Assembly: GCA_036267875.1 (NCBI GenBank)
Contig: DATAVE010000117.1
Location: 43,293-107,292, forward strand
Source: DASZTV01 sp036267875
GTDB lineage: Bacteria > Actinomycetota > Actinomycetes > JAFAQI01
Direction: 5' to 3'
Length of the DNA: 64,000 nucleotides
Below the pieces are notes generated by a model. That model was given only the letters and a program-made list of their open reading frames with translations, was not told where the DNA came from and did not search any database. Below are positions 1 to 8,573 of this stretch, piece by piece. The number at the start of each line of letters is the position of its first letter. The stretch's first letter is position 1. The position numbers and the translations under genes are program-made.

Positions 1-945
1 CAACAGGCAGCGACCTTTGCCGCGATGGGAGTGATGGCGGGTCAGCAGGATGCCGTCGTCGCAGGCGGGGTCGAGTCGATGTCTCGCTGGAGTGGCGTTG
101 GTGAGCCGACGATGATCGGCCAGAACCCGGCACTCGGGGCGCGTTATCCGATCGTGCCGCAGGGGATCAGCGCAGATGTCATAGCGACACTCGAGGGTTT
201 CACCCGGGAGGATGTCGACCGCTTCGCCGTGACCAGCCAGGAGCGCGCAGCCAAGGCGCAGTCTGATGGCCGCTTCGACCGAAGCCTGATCGGCGTACTC
301 AACGAGGACGGAACGGTCGCACTCGATCGCGACGAGTTCCCGCGGCCAGGCACGACGGCGCAGGCACTGGCGGAGTTGAAGCCGTCGTTCGCCGCGATGG
401 GCAGTGCCGAGATCGAGGGCTTTCCCCGGACCTTCGATCAGATGTGCGTCGACTACTTCGACGGGCTCGACACCGTCGACCACATTCACCACGGCGGCAA
501 CTCCTCCGGTGTCGTCGATGGCGCCGCTGCGATGCTCGTGGCGTCGGCGGAGTGGGCGCGCGCGCGTGGCCTTGCCGGCCGCGCGAGATTTTGTGCGACG
601 GCGGTTGCCGGCGCCGACCCCGTGCTCATGCTGACCGCGCCGACACCAGCAGTCGAAAAAGTGCTCGCGAAGGCCGGCATGACGGTGGCCGACGTCGACC
701 TGTGGGAGATCAACGAGGCCTTCGCAGCGATCCCGCTGAAGGCGATCCGGGACCTGTCGATCGATCCCGACAAGGTGAACGTCAACGGCGGCGCGATCGC
801 GCTCGGGCACCCGATCGGGGCGACCGGCGTGATGTTGCTCCAGACAGTGCTCGACGAGCTCGAACGTCGTGACCTGAACGTCGGCGTCGTCGTCATGTGC
901 ACCGGCGGGGGCATGGGTACGGCGACCGTCGTCGAGCGGCTCTGA
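1..945 (+). CDS. Thiolase (acetyl-CoA C-acyltransferase), 5'-truncated by window edge
   Basis: Condensing/cleaving thiolase that would release acetyl-CoA or propionyl-CoA in beta-oxidation. The frame is open from base 1, so the gene starts upstream; the first in-frame ATG (25) is internal. Visible family motifs are GGVESMS near the left edge, WEINEAF at codons 235-241, the GHPIGATG histidine motif, and the C-terminal CTGGGMG that carries the second catalytic cysteine. The nucleophilic cysteine of the CASG-type motif should lie just left of base 1, because the first codons read as the residues that normally follow it. Followed 31 bases later by a crotonase on the same strand, probably one transcript. 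Confidence 0.93.
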   Translation, partial: QQAATFAAMGVMAGQQDAVVAGGVESMSRWSGVGEPTMIGQNPALGARYPIVPQGISADVIATLEGFTREDVDRFAVTSQERAAKAQSDGRFDRSLIGVLNEDGTVALDRDEFPRPGTTAQALAELKPSFAAMGSAEIEGFPRTFDQMCVDYFDGLDTVDHIHHGGNSSGVVDGAAAMLVASAEWARARGLAGRARFCATAVAGADPVLMLTAPTPAVEKVLAKAGMTVADVDLWEINEAFAAIPLKAIRDLSIDPDKVNVNGGAIALGHPIGATGVMLLQTVLDELERRDLNVGVVVMCTGGGMGTATVVERL

Positions 946-976
946 ACCGCACCTCTCTCTATATCTAAGGAGTCCC

Positions 977-1771
977 ATGACGTACGGGTTTGACGGCATC
1001 CTGAAGGTCGAATCAGACGGCCCGGTGCGGATCATCACGCTCAACGACCCGGACATGCTCAACGCGATGACAGATCCGTTGCACGAGGCGCTGATCAACG
1101 TGTGGATGCACGTCATGCGCGATGAGGAGGCGCGGGCGGTGGTGATCACCGGCGCGGGACGCGCGTTCTCCGCTGGTGGGGACGTCCCAGGCTTCCTGCA
1201 GAACGTCGCCGAGCCGGAGCACCGTCATGTCAGCATTCGCAGCGCGAAGATGCTCATCGACCAGATGCTGTCGTGCCATGTGCCGATCATCGCGGCGATC
1301 AACGGGCCGGCTGTCGGGTTGGGATGCAGCATCGCTGTGACGTCGGACATCGTGCTGGCCTCCGACAAGTCCTACTTCGCGGACACCCACGTCAATGTCG
1401 GTCTCGTCGCGGGAGACGGCGGCGTGGTCACGTGGCCGTTCATGATGAGCATTCTCAAGGCCAAGGAGTATCTGTTCACCGGCGACCGGATCCCGCCCGA
1501 GACGGCAGTCGAGCTCGGTCTTGCCAACCGGGTCGTCCCGCACGACTCGCTGATGGACGAGGCATTGGCGCTAGCCCACAAGCTCGCGAAGCAGCCGCCG
1601 CAGGCACTTCAGGACACGAAGCGCGCGATCAACCTGCACCTCCAGCGGGCTGCACTCAACGTCTTGCCGTTCGCGCTCGCCGCCGAGTCCGAGTCGTTCA
1701 CGCTGCCGGAGGTGGCGGCCAACGCGAAGGCGTTCGCCGAGAAGTCGAAGAAGAAGTCTGCCGGCAGCTAG
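977..1771 (+). CDS. Enoyl-CoA hydratase/isomerase (crotonase) family protein
   Basis: 264-aa crotonase-fold protein, full family length, with AAGGAG about 5 nt before the ATG. The oxyanion-hole region is recognisable (GRAFSAGGDVPG, and INGPAVGLGCSIA). The two glutamates of true enoyl-CoA hydratases are not found: the residue after GLGC is Ser instead of Glu, and the FAQPE-type motif reads FADTH. The chemistry may therefore be isomerisation, C-C cleavage or thioester hydrolysis rather than water addition; this is inference from the motifs. It follows the thiolase and its stop lies 3 bases from that of the opposing CoA transferase. A Lys/Glu-rich tail ends the protein. Confidence 0.88.
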   Translation: MTYGFDGILKVESDGPVRIITLNDPDMLNAMTDPLHEALINVWMHVMRDEEARAVVITGAGRAFSAGGDVPGFLQNVAEPEHRHVSIRSAKMLIDQMLSCHVPIIAAINGPAVGLGCSIAVTSDIVLASDKSYFADTHVNVGLVAGDGGVVTWPFMMSILKAKEYLFTGDRIPPETAVELGLANRVVPHDSLMDEALALAHKLAKQPPQALQDTKRAINLHLQRAALNVLPFALAAESESFTLPEVAANAKAFAEKSKKKSAGS

Positions 1772-1774
1772 GAA

Positions 1775-2995
1775 CTACAGAACGACGGAGGCCACCTTCA
1801 GGTCGACGACGGTGTCCCAGTCGAACCCGAGCTCGGCAAGGATCTCGTCCGTGTGCTGACCGTGGTCGGGAGCGCGGACCAGGTCGGGCGGCGTCTCGTC
1901 GAACTGCACGGGGTTGGCGACCAACGAGTACTCACTCGCGCCGTCGAGCGTCTTGACCGGTCGAACGTAGCCGTTCGCGACCACCTGAGGGTCTGTGAGA
2001 ACTTCCCCCGGCGTCTGCACTACAGACCACACGCCTTCCAGGCCCTTCATTCGCTTGCGCCACTCGGCCAGCGGCCGTTTGGCGAATGCGGTACGCAGCT
2101 CGTCGACACACTCGACGCGGTTGTCGAAGCGGGCCGCAGCCGTGGCGAACCGCGGATCTTCGATGAAGTCGGGCCGCTCGATCAGCTCGCAGACCTCGGG
2201 CCAGAACCGGTCGGCCTGGAGCATTACGAGCGCCACGAACCTGCCGTCGCTCGTCGGGTAGGTGTTGACGATCGGGTTTGGCATGTCGTCGTTGGAGAAG
2301 CGCGGCAGGTTGTCCTCACCCAGCAGGCCGGCCGCGACGATATCCGGGGATAGCTGCCATGCCGCGAGCCCGAGCAGGGATACGTCGACCACGGATGTCT
2401 CGCCGGTCGTTGCGCGTTTGAACAACGCGGCTGCGATCCCTGCTGCGATGGCGAATCCGCCGACGATGTCGCCGAACGCCGGTCGCTGGAGCGGCGGCCA
2501 CGCCTGGCCCGGGTCTTTGAGCATGTGGGCGATGCCGCCACGGGTCCAGTACGACGCGAGGTCGTAGCCGCCTCGGGTAGCCTCCTCGCCGCGCACGCCC
2601 TGGCCGGTGCCGCGCGCATAGACGATCGCCGGGTTGATCTTGCGGACGTCATCGAGTCCGAGCCCGAGTCGCTCGAGGGAGTCGGCGAGCAGACTGGTCA
2701 CAAAGACATCGCTCTGCTTGATCAGCTTGTGCAGGATCTCCTTGCCCTGCTCGCTGGCGATGTCCAGGCCGAGGCTGCGCTTGCCGCGGTTGGGCTGCTC
2801 CATGATGAAGCTGACGCCACCGATGCCTTTCGCCCCGACCGCCCCGACCGAGAGGCCGCGCTGCGGGTCGCCGGTCTCGGGGTGCTCGATCTTGATGACG
2901 TCGGCACCCCAGTCGGCAAGGACGGCTCCCGCGGCCGGTACGAAGGTCCAGCCGGCCACCTCCAGGACCTTCACACCCTGCATGACACCGGCCAC
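1775..2995 (-). CDS. CaiB/BaiF (family III) CoA transferase
   Basis: Transfers CoA between acyl-CoA and a free carboxylic acid, so it activates or recycles pathway acids without ATP. 406 aa from the chosen GTG at 2995, which has a GAGGGAG Shine-Dalgarno; the frame stays open 15 codons further upstream without a better start. N-terminal GVKVLEVAGW and LADWGADVIKIE are typical of the family, and the catalytic aspartate is expected in the GDIVGG motif (about Asp176). C-terminal half contains the usual GHHT-like DHGQHTDEILAELG. Transcribed alone, divergent from the acetyl-CoA hydrolase-type transferase at 3084, with 88 bases between the two starts. Confidence 0.92.
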   Translation of the reverse strand: MAGVMQGVKVLEVAGWTFVPAAGAVLADWGADVIKIEHPETGDPQRGLSVGAVGAKGIGGVSFIMEQPNRGKRSLGLDIASEQGKEILHKLIKQSDVFVTSLLADSLERLGLGLDDVRKINPAIVYARGTGQGVRGEEATRGGYDLASYWTRGGIAHMLKDPGQAWPPLQRPAFGDIVGGFAIAAGIAAALFKRATTGETSVVDVSLLGLAAWQLSPDIVAAGLLGEDNLPRFSNDDMPNPIVNTYPTSDGRFVALVMLQADRFWPEVCELIERPDFIEDPRFATAAARFDNRVECVDELRTAFAKRPLAEWRKRMKGLEGVWSVVQTPGEVLTDPQVVANGYVRPVKTLDGASEYSLVANPVQFDETPPDLVRAPDHGQHTDEILAELGFDWDTVVDLKVASVVL

Positions 2996-3083
2996 TTTCG
3001 TCTCCCTCTCGAGGCTTCTGGCGGAAGAATAGGTTAACAAGTCAAACTAATGGGCTTTTTCGAGAGGATGGGAGCATCGAAAG

Positions 3084-4250
3084 ATGGAAGGCGGGGCGAC
3101 GGCCATCGACGTGTCGACACTCTCCGATCTCGTGCCGCCCGGTGGCCGCGTCGGCATCGGCGACGGTGCAGGCTGGCCGGCGGAGCTGTGGCCAAGCGTG
3201 CTCGACCTGGCGCGGGCGCGGCCCGATGTCTCGTTGCTGCTCGGCTGGTTCCTCAATCCGCCGCCCGCGCTCCCTGGCGGCACGAGCGCGCAGACGGTGA
3301 TCAGTGGCTTCGGCCTGCGCAAGCCGATCGATGCGGGCGAGGTGGAGTTCATACCGATCCGACTCGGGACGATGCCCGCTCAGCTTCGCGGCCCGCTGCG
3401 GGTCGATCTGCTGCTTGCCACGCTGGCACCTGTCTCGGATGGGCTGGCATTCACCACCGAGGTCTCGTGGCAGCGCGCCGCTCTCGCTGCAGGAGCGAAG
3501 GTCGCAGCGGTGGTTCGGCCCGACGCACCGTGCTGCGATGTCGGGCCGCCGCTGCAGAGCAGCGACGTTGTCGTGCTCGGTGAGGGCACCGCGCTCCCGG
3601 CGCGGCTCGCCGCGGTCGAGCCCACCGACGAGCAGTGCGCGGCAGCCGAACGTGTTGTTGCCTTGATCCCCGAGGGTGCGCGACTTCAGGTAGGGCCCGG
3701 GGGGCTCGGCGCCGCGATCTACGCCGCGATCGTCCGGCCGGTGGCCGTCGACACCGGCTTGATCACCGATCCGGTGGTCGAGCTCGATCGTCGTGGGCTT
3801 CTCGATGGCCCGGCGTACGCGCCGTACCTCACCGGTACCGAGGTTCTCTACGACTGGGCCCCCGGGCGGGCGCAAGTGGATGGTGTCGAGCACACCCACC
3901 ACCCCGCGCGGCTCTCCGACGGACGCCCGCTCGTCGCGGTCAACACAGCGCTCGAGATGGATTACGACGGTCAGGTGAACGCCGAGCGTGGGGGCGGTTC
4001 GGCGATCGGAGGCATCGGCGGCCAGCCCGACTACGCCGCCGCGGCGGCGATCAGCCCGGAAGGCCTCAGCGTGATGGTGATGACGACCCGTCGCGGCGAC
4101 GAGCCGACGCTGGTCGAGCGGCTCGAGGCACCGGTGACAACGCCGTCGCACGACATCGATGTCGTCGTCACCGAGCGCGGGACCGCTGATCTTCGCGGCC
4201 GAACCCGCGCTGAGCGACGCCGGATGCTGCAGGCCCTCTGGGGTCTTTGA
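3084..4250 (+). CDS. Acetyl-CoA hydrolase/transferase family CoA transferase
   Basis: 388-aa family I-like CoA transferase/hydrolase (Cat1/4-hydroxybutyrate CoA transferase group). The second-domain signature is clear: VNTALEMDYDGQVNAE, then GGSAIGGIGGQPDY and the C-terminal DIDVVVTERGTADLRG. The active-site glutamate of the family would be expected near the ALE/NAE stretch; I cannot assign it with certainty. The protein is shorter than the usual 420-500 aa, mainly at the N-terminal domain. ATG preceded by GGGAG. It is single-gene on this strand and ends 1 base from the opposing MaoC stop. Together with the CaiB protein it gives two unrelated CoA-transfer enzymes side by side. Confidence 0.85.
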   Translation: MEGGATAIDVSTLSDLVPPGGRVGIGDGAGWPAELWPSVLDLARARPDVSLLLGWFLNPPPALPGGTSAQTVISGFGLRKPIDAGEVEFIPIRLGTMPAQLRGPLRVDLLLATLAPVSDGLAFTTEVSWQRAALAAGAKVAAVVRPDAPCCDVGPPLQSSDVVVLGEGTALPARLAAVEPTDEQCAAAERVVALIPEGARLQVGPGGLGAAIYAAIVRPVAVDTGLITDPVVELDRRGLLDGPAYAPYLTGTEVLYDWAPGRAQVDGVEHTHHPARLSDGRPLVAVNTALEMDYDGQVNAERGGGSAIGGIGGQPDYAAAAAISPEGLSVMVMTTRRGDEPTLVERLEAPVTTPSHDIDVVVTERGTADLRGRTRAERRRMLQALWGL

Positions 4251-4251
4251 C

Positions 4252-4743
4252 CTACTGCGAGCCTCTGATCATCCGGACCGGGTTGTAGGTCATCACGACC
4301 GTCCCGTCCCGCTTGACCACGGTGTTCTGGGTCGTGACGATGCCACGACCGCCGGCCTTCGTGGGTCGTGCCTCGATGACCTCGACCACCACGGTCAGGG
4401 TGTCCCCGACGAACACCGGGCCCTTGACCTCGACGTTCGCGCTCAGGAAGGCGATGCCGGTGTTGTGGATGACGCCGGTCTGCATCAACAGGCCTTCGGC
4501 GTAGGCGAAGGTCAACGTGCCGGGGACGAGCCGACCGGGGTAGCCGGCGCCGAGCGAACCCTGCTCGTCGAGAAACAGTGGTTCGGTAAGACCCGCGAGC
4601 GTCACGAAGGCGATCAGGTCCGCCTCGGTGACAGTGCGGCTCGCTGTGCGAAACCGCGCTCCGACGACCACCTCGTCGAAGGTCTGACCCGAGACGTACG
4701 GAGCTACCGAATCGAGGTCGATGGGCGACGGGTGCTCGGCCAT
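4252..4743 (-). CDS. MaoC-like hotdog-fold protein, catalytic motif not conserved
   Basis: 163-aa single hotdog domain. The region that in R-specific enoyl-CoA hydratases carries the Asp/His pair (GDxNPxH) reads GLTEPLFLDE here, so both catalytic residues are replaced; the downstream VPGTLTFAYAEGLL helix and the beta-sheet are conserved. It may be a structural or regulatory partner, a thioesterase-like hotdog protein, or have other chemistry. The start codon shares one base with the stop of the upstream SDR gene (TGATG), so the two are translationally coupled and probably act together in one beta-oxidation step. Confidence 0.82.
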   Translation of the reverse strand: MAEHPSPIDLDSVAPYVSGQTFDEVVVGARFRTASRTVTEADLIAFVTLAGLTEPLFLDEQGSLGAGYPGRLVPGTLTFAYAEGLLMQTGVIHNTGIAFLSANVEVKGPVFVGDTLTVVVEVIEARPTKAGGRGIVTTQNTVVKRDGTVVMTYNPVRMIRGSQ

Positions 4744-5642
4744 CAGCGGTTCACCGTCGTTACGCCCCGCGGCGCCACGCCATACAGGTGGGCCATGCCC
4801 GACACGAGCTCGTCGGCGGTCACCGCCCCACCGCTGCGCGAGGCGTAGTCGGCGATCGGGCTCCACTCGCGCATCCGCACGATCCGGCTGCCTTCGATGC
4901 GGAAGACCTGGCCGGTCAGCCATCCCGACTCGGCCGAGGCGAGGTAGGCCACGAGGCCGGAGGCGTTCACCGGGTCGAGTGGGTCGAAGCCGCCGTCGGC
5001 TGCACTGGTCATGAGGTCCTTCGTCATTCGCGTCAGCGCGACCGGCGAGATCGCATTGACGGTGACCGCGTATCGCTGCATCTCCATCGCAAGTGTCTGG
5101 GTCAGCGCAATGATGCCTGCCTTGGCCGAGGCATAGGCGGTCTGACCTACGTTGCCGAACATCGCAGCGCCCGAGGTGGTGTTGACGAGTCGGCCACTGA
5201 CTGCCTCGCCGTTCTTTGCCTGGTCGCGCCAGTAGCGGCTTGCGTGGTGGCACATCGCGTAGGTGCCCTTGAGATGCACCGCGATGGTGTCGTCGAAGTC
5301 TTGCTCGGTGGAGGAGGTCAGCATGTGGTCGCGCGCGATGCCTGCGTTGTTGACGACGGCGTCGAGGCGACCGAACTTGTCGACGGCGAGCTCGACGAGC
5401 CGCCCGCATGCGGCCCAGTCCGCGACCGAGCTCGAGTCGGCTACTGCCATCCCTCCTGCGGCAGATATCTCCTCGACCACACCGGCCGCGGGGGACTCGC
5501 CGTCTCGCTCTCCGCCCATGCCCGCGCCGTAGTCATTGACGACGACCGCGGCCCCCGTGCTGGCGAGTGTCAGCGCGTGCGCCCTGCCCAGCCCGCGGCC
5601 CGCCCCGGTCACGATCGCCACGCGCCCGTCGAGCAAGCCCAT
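4743..5642 (-). CDS. SDR-family hydroxyacyl-CoA dehydrogenase (MFE-2-like)
   Basis: 299-aa NAD(P)-dependent short-chain dehydrogenase. TGAGRGLGRAHA is the dinucleotide-binding motif, VVVNDYGAG is the pattern seen in the 3-hydroxyacyl-CoA dehydrogenase domain of multifunctional enzyme type 2, NNAG follows, and the catalytic Ser and YASAK are present. The MFE-2 resemblance and the MaoC neighbour suggest the hydratase/dehydrogenase half of a beta-oxidation round on a branched or cyclic acyl-CoA. ATG at 5642 was chosen over upstream in-frame ATGs because GGGAGG lies 6 nt before it. First gene of its operon, divergent from the ACAD pair at 5705. Confidence 0.92.
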   Translation of the reverse strand: MGLLDGRVAIVTGAGRGLGRAHALTLASTGAAVVVNDYGAGMGGERDGESPAAGVVEEISAAGGMAVADSSSVADWAACGRLVELAVDKFGRLDAVVNNAGIARDHMLTSSTEQDFDDTIAVHLKGTYAMCHHASRYWRDQAKNGEAVSGRLVNTTSGAAMFGNVGQTAYASAKAGIIALTQTLAMEMQRYAVTVNAISPVALTRMTKDLMTSAADGGFDPLDPVNASGLVAYLASAESGWLTGQVFRIEGSRIVRMREWSPIADYASRSGGAVTADELVSGMAHLYGVAPRGVTTVNR

Positions 5643-5679
5643 GGTCGCCCTCCCGGGGTCCGACGCCATCCGGCTGATC

Positions 5680-5705
5680 ATCTCAATGAGATACCTTAAT
5701 GGCCG
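5680..5705 (+). promoter_or_regulatory. Candidate operator palindrome and leaderless promoter of the 5705 ACAD pair
   Basis: A perfect 13-bp odd-centred inverted repeat, ATCTCAATGAGAT (5680-5692), runs into a TACCTT -10 hexamer (5692-5697). Seven bases after it comes GTG at 5705, the spacing expected for a leaderless actinobacterial transcript; no good -35 is seen. The core CTCAATGAG recurs at 52879-52887. Placement over the -10 suggests repressor binding. Inference from sequence only. Confidence 0.5.
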
Positions 5706-6862
5706 TGGTCCACAATAGGGGGATCTTGCGATTCGCCGCCACCGAGCTGACCACCTCGGAGCTCGCTCTGCAGGCCGAGGTGCGCGAGTTCCTCGACCAC
5801 GAGCTTCCCGGAGGATCTCGTCGCCCGGGGCTTGGCTTCAATGCGCCGGCGGACAGGGAGTTCTCCCGCAAGCTCGGTGCCCGAGGCTGGCTCGGCATGG
5901 CGCTGCCGAAGCGGTACGGCGGAGGTGAGCGCACCGCAGTCGAGCGGTTTGTGGTCACCGAGGAGCTGCTCAGTCGCGGTGCCCCAGTGGGTCATCACTG
6001 GGTGGCGGACCGTCAGAGCGGCGCGGTGATCGCCCGGTTCGGCACCGAGGAGCAGAAGACGACATTCCTGCCCGGCGTCTGCTCGGGCGAGCTCGGCTTC
6101 TCGATCGGGATGAGCGAGCCGGATGCCGGCAGCGACTTGGCGGCAGTGCGAACCCGGGCGACCCGAGTGGATGGTGGATGGACCGTCAACGGCACCAAGG
6201 TCTGGACGACCGGAGCTCACCGCAATGACTTCATGGTCACGCTGTGCCGGACCGATGACAGCGAGGACCGACACGCCGGACTGACTCAGCTCATCATCGA
6301 CCTGCGCGCGGATGGCGTGACAGTCAACCCGATCCCGTTCATCGACGGCACGCACGACTTCAACGAGGTCGTACTCGACGACGTCTTCATTGCCGACTCG
6401 CGTGTCCTCGGCGACGTCGGACAGGGCTGGTCGCAGAACACCGCAGAGCTCGCGTTCGAACGCGGTGGTCCTGATCGCTACCTGTCGACCTACCCCGTCA
6501 TCGAGCAGTTTCTCAGAGAAGCGGCACCAGGGTCTTTGGGCGCCGAGAGCGCTCGGTTCCTAGGGCACGCGACGGCCACGTGGTGGGTGTTGCGCAATCT
6601 GTCGTTGTCGATCGCCCGAGCTATCGACGCCGGGGGCTCGCCGGTGCAAGAGGCGGCCCTGGTGAAAGAGATCGGAACCAGGTTCGAGCAAGACCTGCTG
6701 CTCGGCGTCCAATCGCTCCTCGACATCGAGCCCTCGCCAGAGTCACAGTCGTTGTTCGAGCAGCTGTTGTGTGAGGCGATCCTCACCGCGCCCTCGAACA
6801 CCATCCGCGGCGGTACCACGGAGATTCTGCTGTCGGTCGCGGCGAAGGGGCTCGCGCGATGA
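5705..6862 (+). CDS. Acyl-CoA dehydrogenase, catalytic alpha subunit
   Basis: 385-aa FAD-dependent acyl-CoA dehydrogenase that introduces the alpha,beta double bond. Residues of the flavin/substrate site are visible in MSEPDAGSDLAAVRTRA and GTKVWTTGAH, and the C-terminus has the NTIRGGTTEILLS helix. The base is predicted to be Glu252 in LAFERGG, the helix-G position used by isovaleryl-CoA dehydrogenase and by the steroid-degrading ChsE heteromers. It lacks the RxQFGxPI motif, which sits in the next gene, as in alpha2beta2 enzymes. Start: GTG 5705 fits a leaderless promoter; ATG 5699 is the alternative. Its stop overlaps the beta-subunit start (ATGA). Confidence 0.93.
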   Translation: MVHNRGILRFAATELTTSELALQAEVREFLDHELPGGSRRPGLGFNAPADREFSRKLGARGWLGMALPKRYGGGERTAVERFVVTEELLSRGAPVGHHWVADRQSGAVIARFGTEEQKTTFLPGVCSGELGFSIGMSEPDAGSDLAAVRTRATRVDGGWTVNGTKVWTTGAHRNDFMVTLCRTDDSEDRHAGLTQLIIDLRADGVTVNPIPFIDGTHDFNEVVLDDVFIADSRVLGDVGQGWSQNTAELAFERGGPDRYLSTYPVIEQFLREAAPGSLGAESARFLGHATATWWVLRNLSLSIARAIDAGGSPVQEAALVKEIGTRFEQDLLLGVQSLLDIEPSPESQSLFEQLLCEAILTAPSNTIRGGTTEILLSVAAKGLAR

Positions 6863-7905
6863 ACAACGGAGCGCTCCTCGACCAGGCAGTGGGCGAGCTC
6901 TTCTCTCGGGAGATCACGCCTGGTGTGCTCGCCGACGCCGAACGCGACGGCTGGTCGCAGCCACTGTGGTCGGCCATCAGTGAGATGGGGCTGCCAGGAG
7001 TCGGGCTGCCTGAGGAGCATGGTGGTCAGGGTGGCTCGGTCGCGGACTCGCTCGCGGTCCTGCGGATCGCCGGCTGGCACGCCTTGCCTCTCCCACTCGC
7101 CGAGACGGGCTTGCTCGGCGGCTGGCTGCTGTCGAGCTCGGGGCTACCGATTCCGGCGACGCCGCTGACGACCGTCGCGCAGCGTGACGGAGACGACCTG
7201 TCATGGGACGGCGCGACGGTTACCGGCGTACTCCGGGGTGTTCCGTGGGCACGGCATTGCTCTCATGTCGTCGCCCTTGTCGACGGTGCGGTCGTGCAGC
7301 TCTCGCGCGATGAGCTCACGGTGACCGCCGCGACCAACCTCGCCGGCGAGCCGAGGGACACGATCGTGTGCGACCACGTCACGCCGGTGGCGTGGGCGGC
7401 TGCGGGAGTCGGTGTCGACCTCGAGTCGCTTCGGCTCCGCGGTGCGTTGACGAGGGTGTGTCTCATGGCGGGTGCGATCGAGCGCGTCTTGGACGTCACG
7501 GTCCGCCACACCGATGAGCGGCGGCAGTTCGGGAAGCCGATCGCACGCTTCCAGGCGGTGCAGGCGCACTTGGTACACATCGCGCAGCAGGCCGCGATCG
7601 CCTCGATGGCTGCCGACGTTGCGGCGCGTGAGTACGCGCGCGGTCATGCGGCGTTCGAGGTATGGGCCGCAAAGACGATGTGCGGCGAGGCGGCGCGGAT
7701 TGCAACCCGTGCGGCGCATCAGGCGCACGGTGCCATGGGGATGACGCAGGAGTACGTCCTTCACCACCTGACCCGCAGGCTGTGGTCCTGGACCCGGGAG
7801 TATGAAGACATCGGATGGGCGCGTCGCATCGGCGACGTCGTCATCGAGCGGGGAGCCGACGGGCTGTACCCCTTGATCACCGCAGGCTCAGGGCCTCGGC
7901 TCTGA
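6859..7905 (+). CDS. Acyl-CoA dehydrogenase, beta subunit
   Basis: 348-aa ACAD-fold protein starting inside the stop of the alpha subunit, so the two are translationally coupled. It has the FAD/dimer motifs RRQFGKPIARFQAVQ and AHQAHGAMGMTQEYVLHH, but its middle domain is shortened and no helix-G glutamate is present, which is the pattern of the non-catalytic partner in heteromeric ACADs such as ChsE1-ChsE2 of cholesterol breakdown. Likely forms an alpha2beta2 enzyme with the preceding product. The last 29 bases overlap the 3' end of the opposing TetR gene. Confidence 0.9.
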   Translation: MNNGALLDQAVGELFSREITPGVLADAERDGWSQPLWSAISEMGLPGVGLPEEHGGQGGSVADSLAVLRIAGWHALPLPLAETGLLGGWLLSSSGLPIPATPLTTVAQRDGDDLSWDGATVTGVLRGVPWARHCSHVVALVDGAVVQLSRDELTVTAATNLAGEPRDTIVCDHVTPVAWAAAGVGVDLESLRLRGALTRVCLMAGAIERVLDVTVRHTDERRQFGKPIARFQAVQAHLVHIAQQAAIASMAADVAAREYARGHAAFEVWAAKTMCGEAARIATRAAHQAHGAMGMTQEYVLHHLTRRLWSWTREYEDIGWARRIGDVVIERGADGLYPLITAGSGPRL

Positions 7906-8566
7906 TTCCGCCGACCAGCAGGCGCAGTCCGCGAAGGAACTGCTGCTCTCCGACCTGGTTGAGGTAGGCGACGTCGCGGTCGCGATCAGTGAGCGGGTCC
8001 GGGTCGTTTGCCGCAGGTGCGCCGCGCGCGGCGTCACTGACGATGAGGCCTTGTTCCATCGTCACGAATCCACGGGTGAAGTTCAGGCACGCGGCGAAGG
8101 CGTCGGTGGCGGCCTGATGCGACAGTCCGGCAAGGGTGAGCAGGTGCAGCCCGTCTGCGAGGCGACGCTGCGCGGCACCCGTCAGCCGGGAGTGGGCGAT
8201 CGACCCCGGTGCGTACGCAACGATCTCGAGGTACGCGGGTAGGGACAGCAATAGCTCGCGGAACGCCGCGAAGTAGGCGATGAGCTCGTCGTCCCACGCA
8301 CCTTCGCCGGCGGGAGGGAGCTGCTGGTGGACGTCGTGCAGAACGAGACCGGCCAGCGCGTCGACGAGCTCTTCCTTGTTCTTGAAGTACCAGTAGATGC
8401 TGGCGACGCCCGACTTCAGGTGCTTGGCCAGCGTTGGCATCGACAGCTGACGCAGTCCGTCGCGCTCGACGATCTCGCGCGCGGCGACGAGGATCTCCTC
8501 GCGCGAGAGTGATCCACGCGCGCGGCGGGTGCGTCCCGCAGGTACCTCGCCAGCCTTCGCGGTCAC
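7877..8566 (-). CDS. TetR/AcrR-family transcriptional regulator
   Basis: 229-aa repressor-type regulator. The N-terminal helix-turn-helix (residues about 20-70) reads through SREEILVAAREIV, LAKHLKSGVASIYWYF and NKEELVDAL. The C-terminal ligand domain is of the long TetR_C type (LTGAAQRRLADGLHLL, and NFTRGFVTMEQ). I chose GTG at 8566, 7 bases after the stop of the ACAD beta gene; no strong ribosome site is present. Being last in the leftward ACAD operon, it likely controls that operon and perhaps the divergent 11809 operon in response to an acyl-CoA; the ligand is unknown. Confidence 0.9.
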   Translation of the reverse strand: MTAKAGEVPAGRTRRARGSLSREEILVAAREIVERDGLRQLSMPTLAKHLKSGVASIYWYFKNKEELVDALAGLVLHDVHQQLPPAGEGAWDDELIAYFAAFRELLLSLPAYLEIVAYAPGSIAHSRLTGAAQRRLADGLHLLTLAGLSHQAATDAFAACLNFTRGFVTMEQGLIVSDAARGAPAANDPDPLTDRDRDVAYLNQVGEQQFLRGLRLLVGGIRAEALSLR

Positions 8567-8573
8567 CCGTTCA

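Noticed and set aside
3033..3048. GTTAACAAGTC near the CaiB/CoA-transferase divergent region, similar to TTAACTTGTC at 45112-45121
   Set aside because: Too short and imperfect to call a shared operator; does not fit the KstR or KstR2 consensus.
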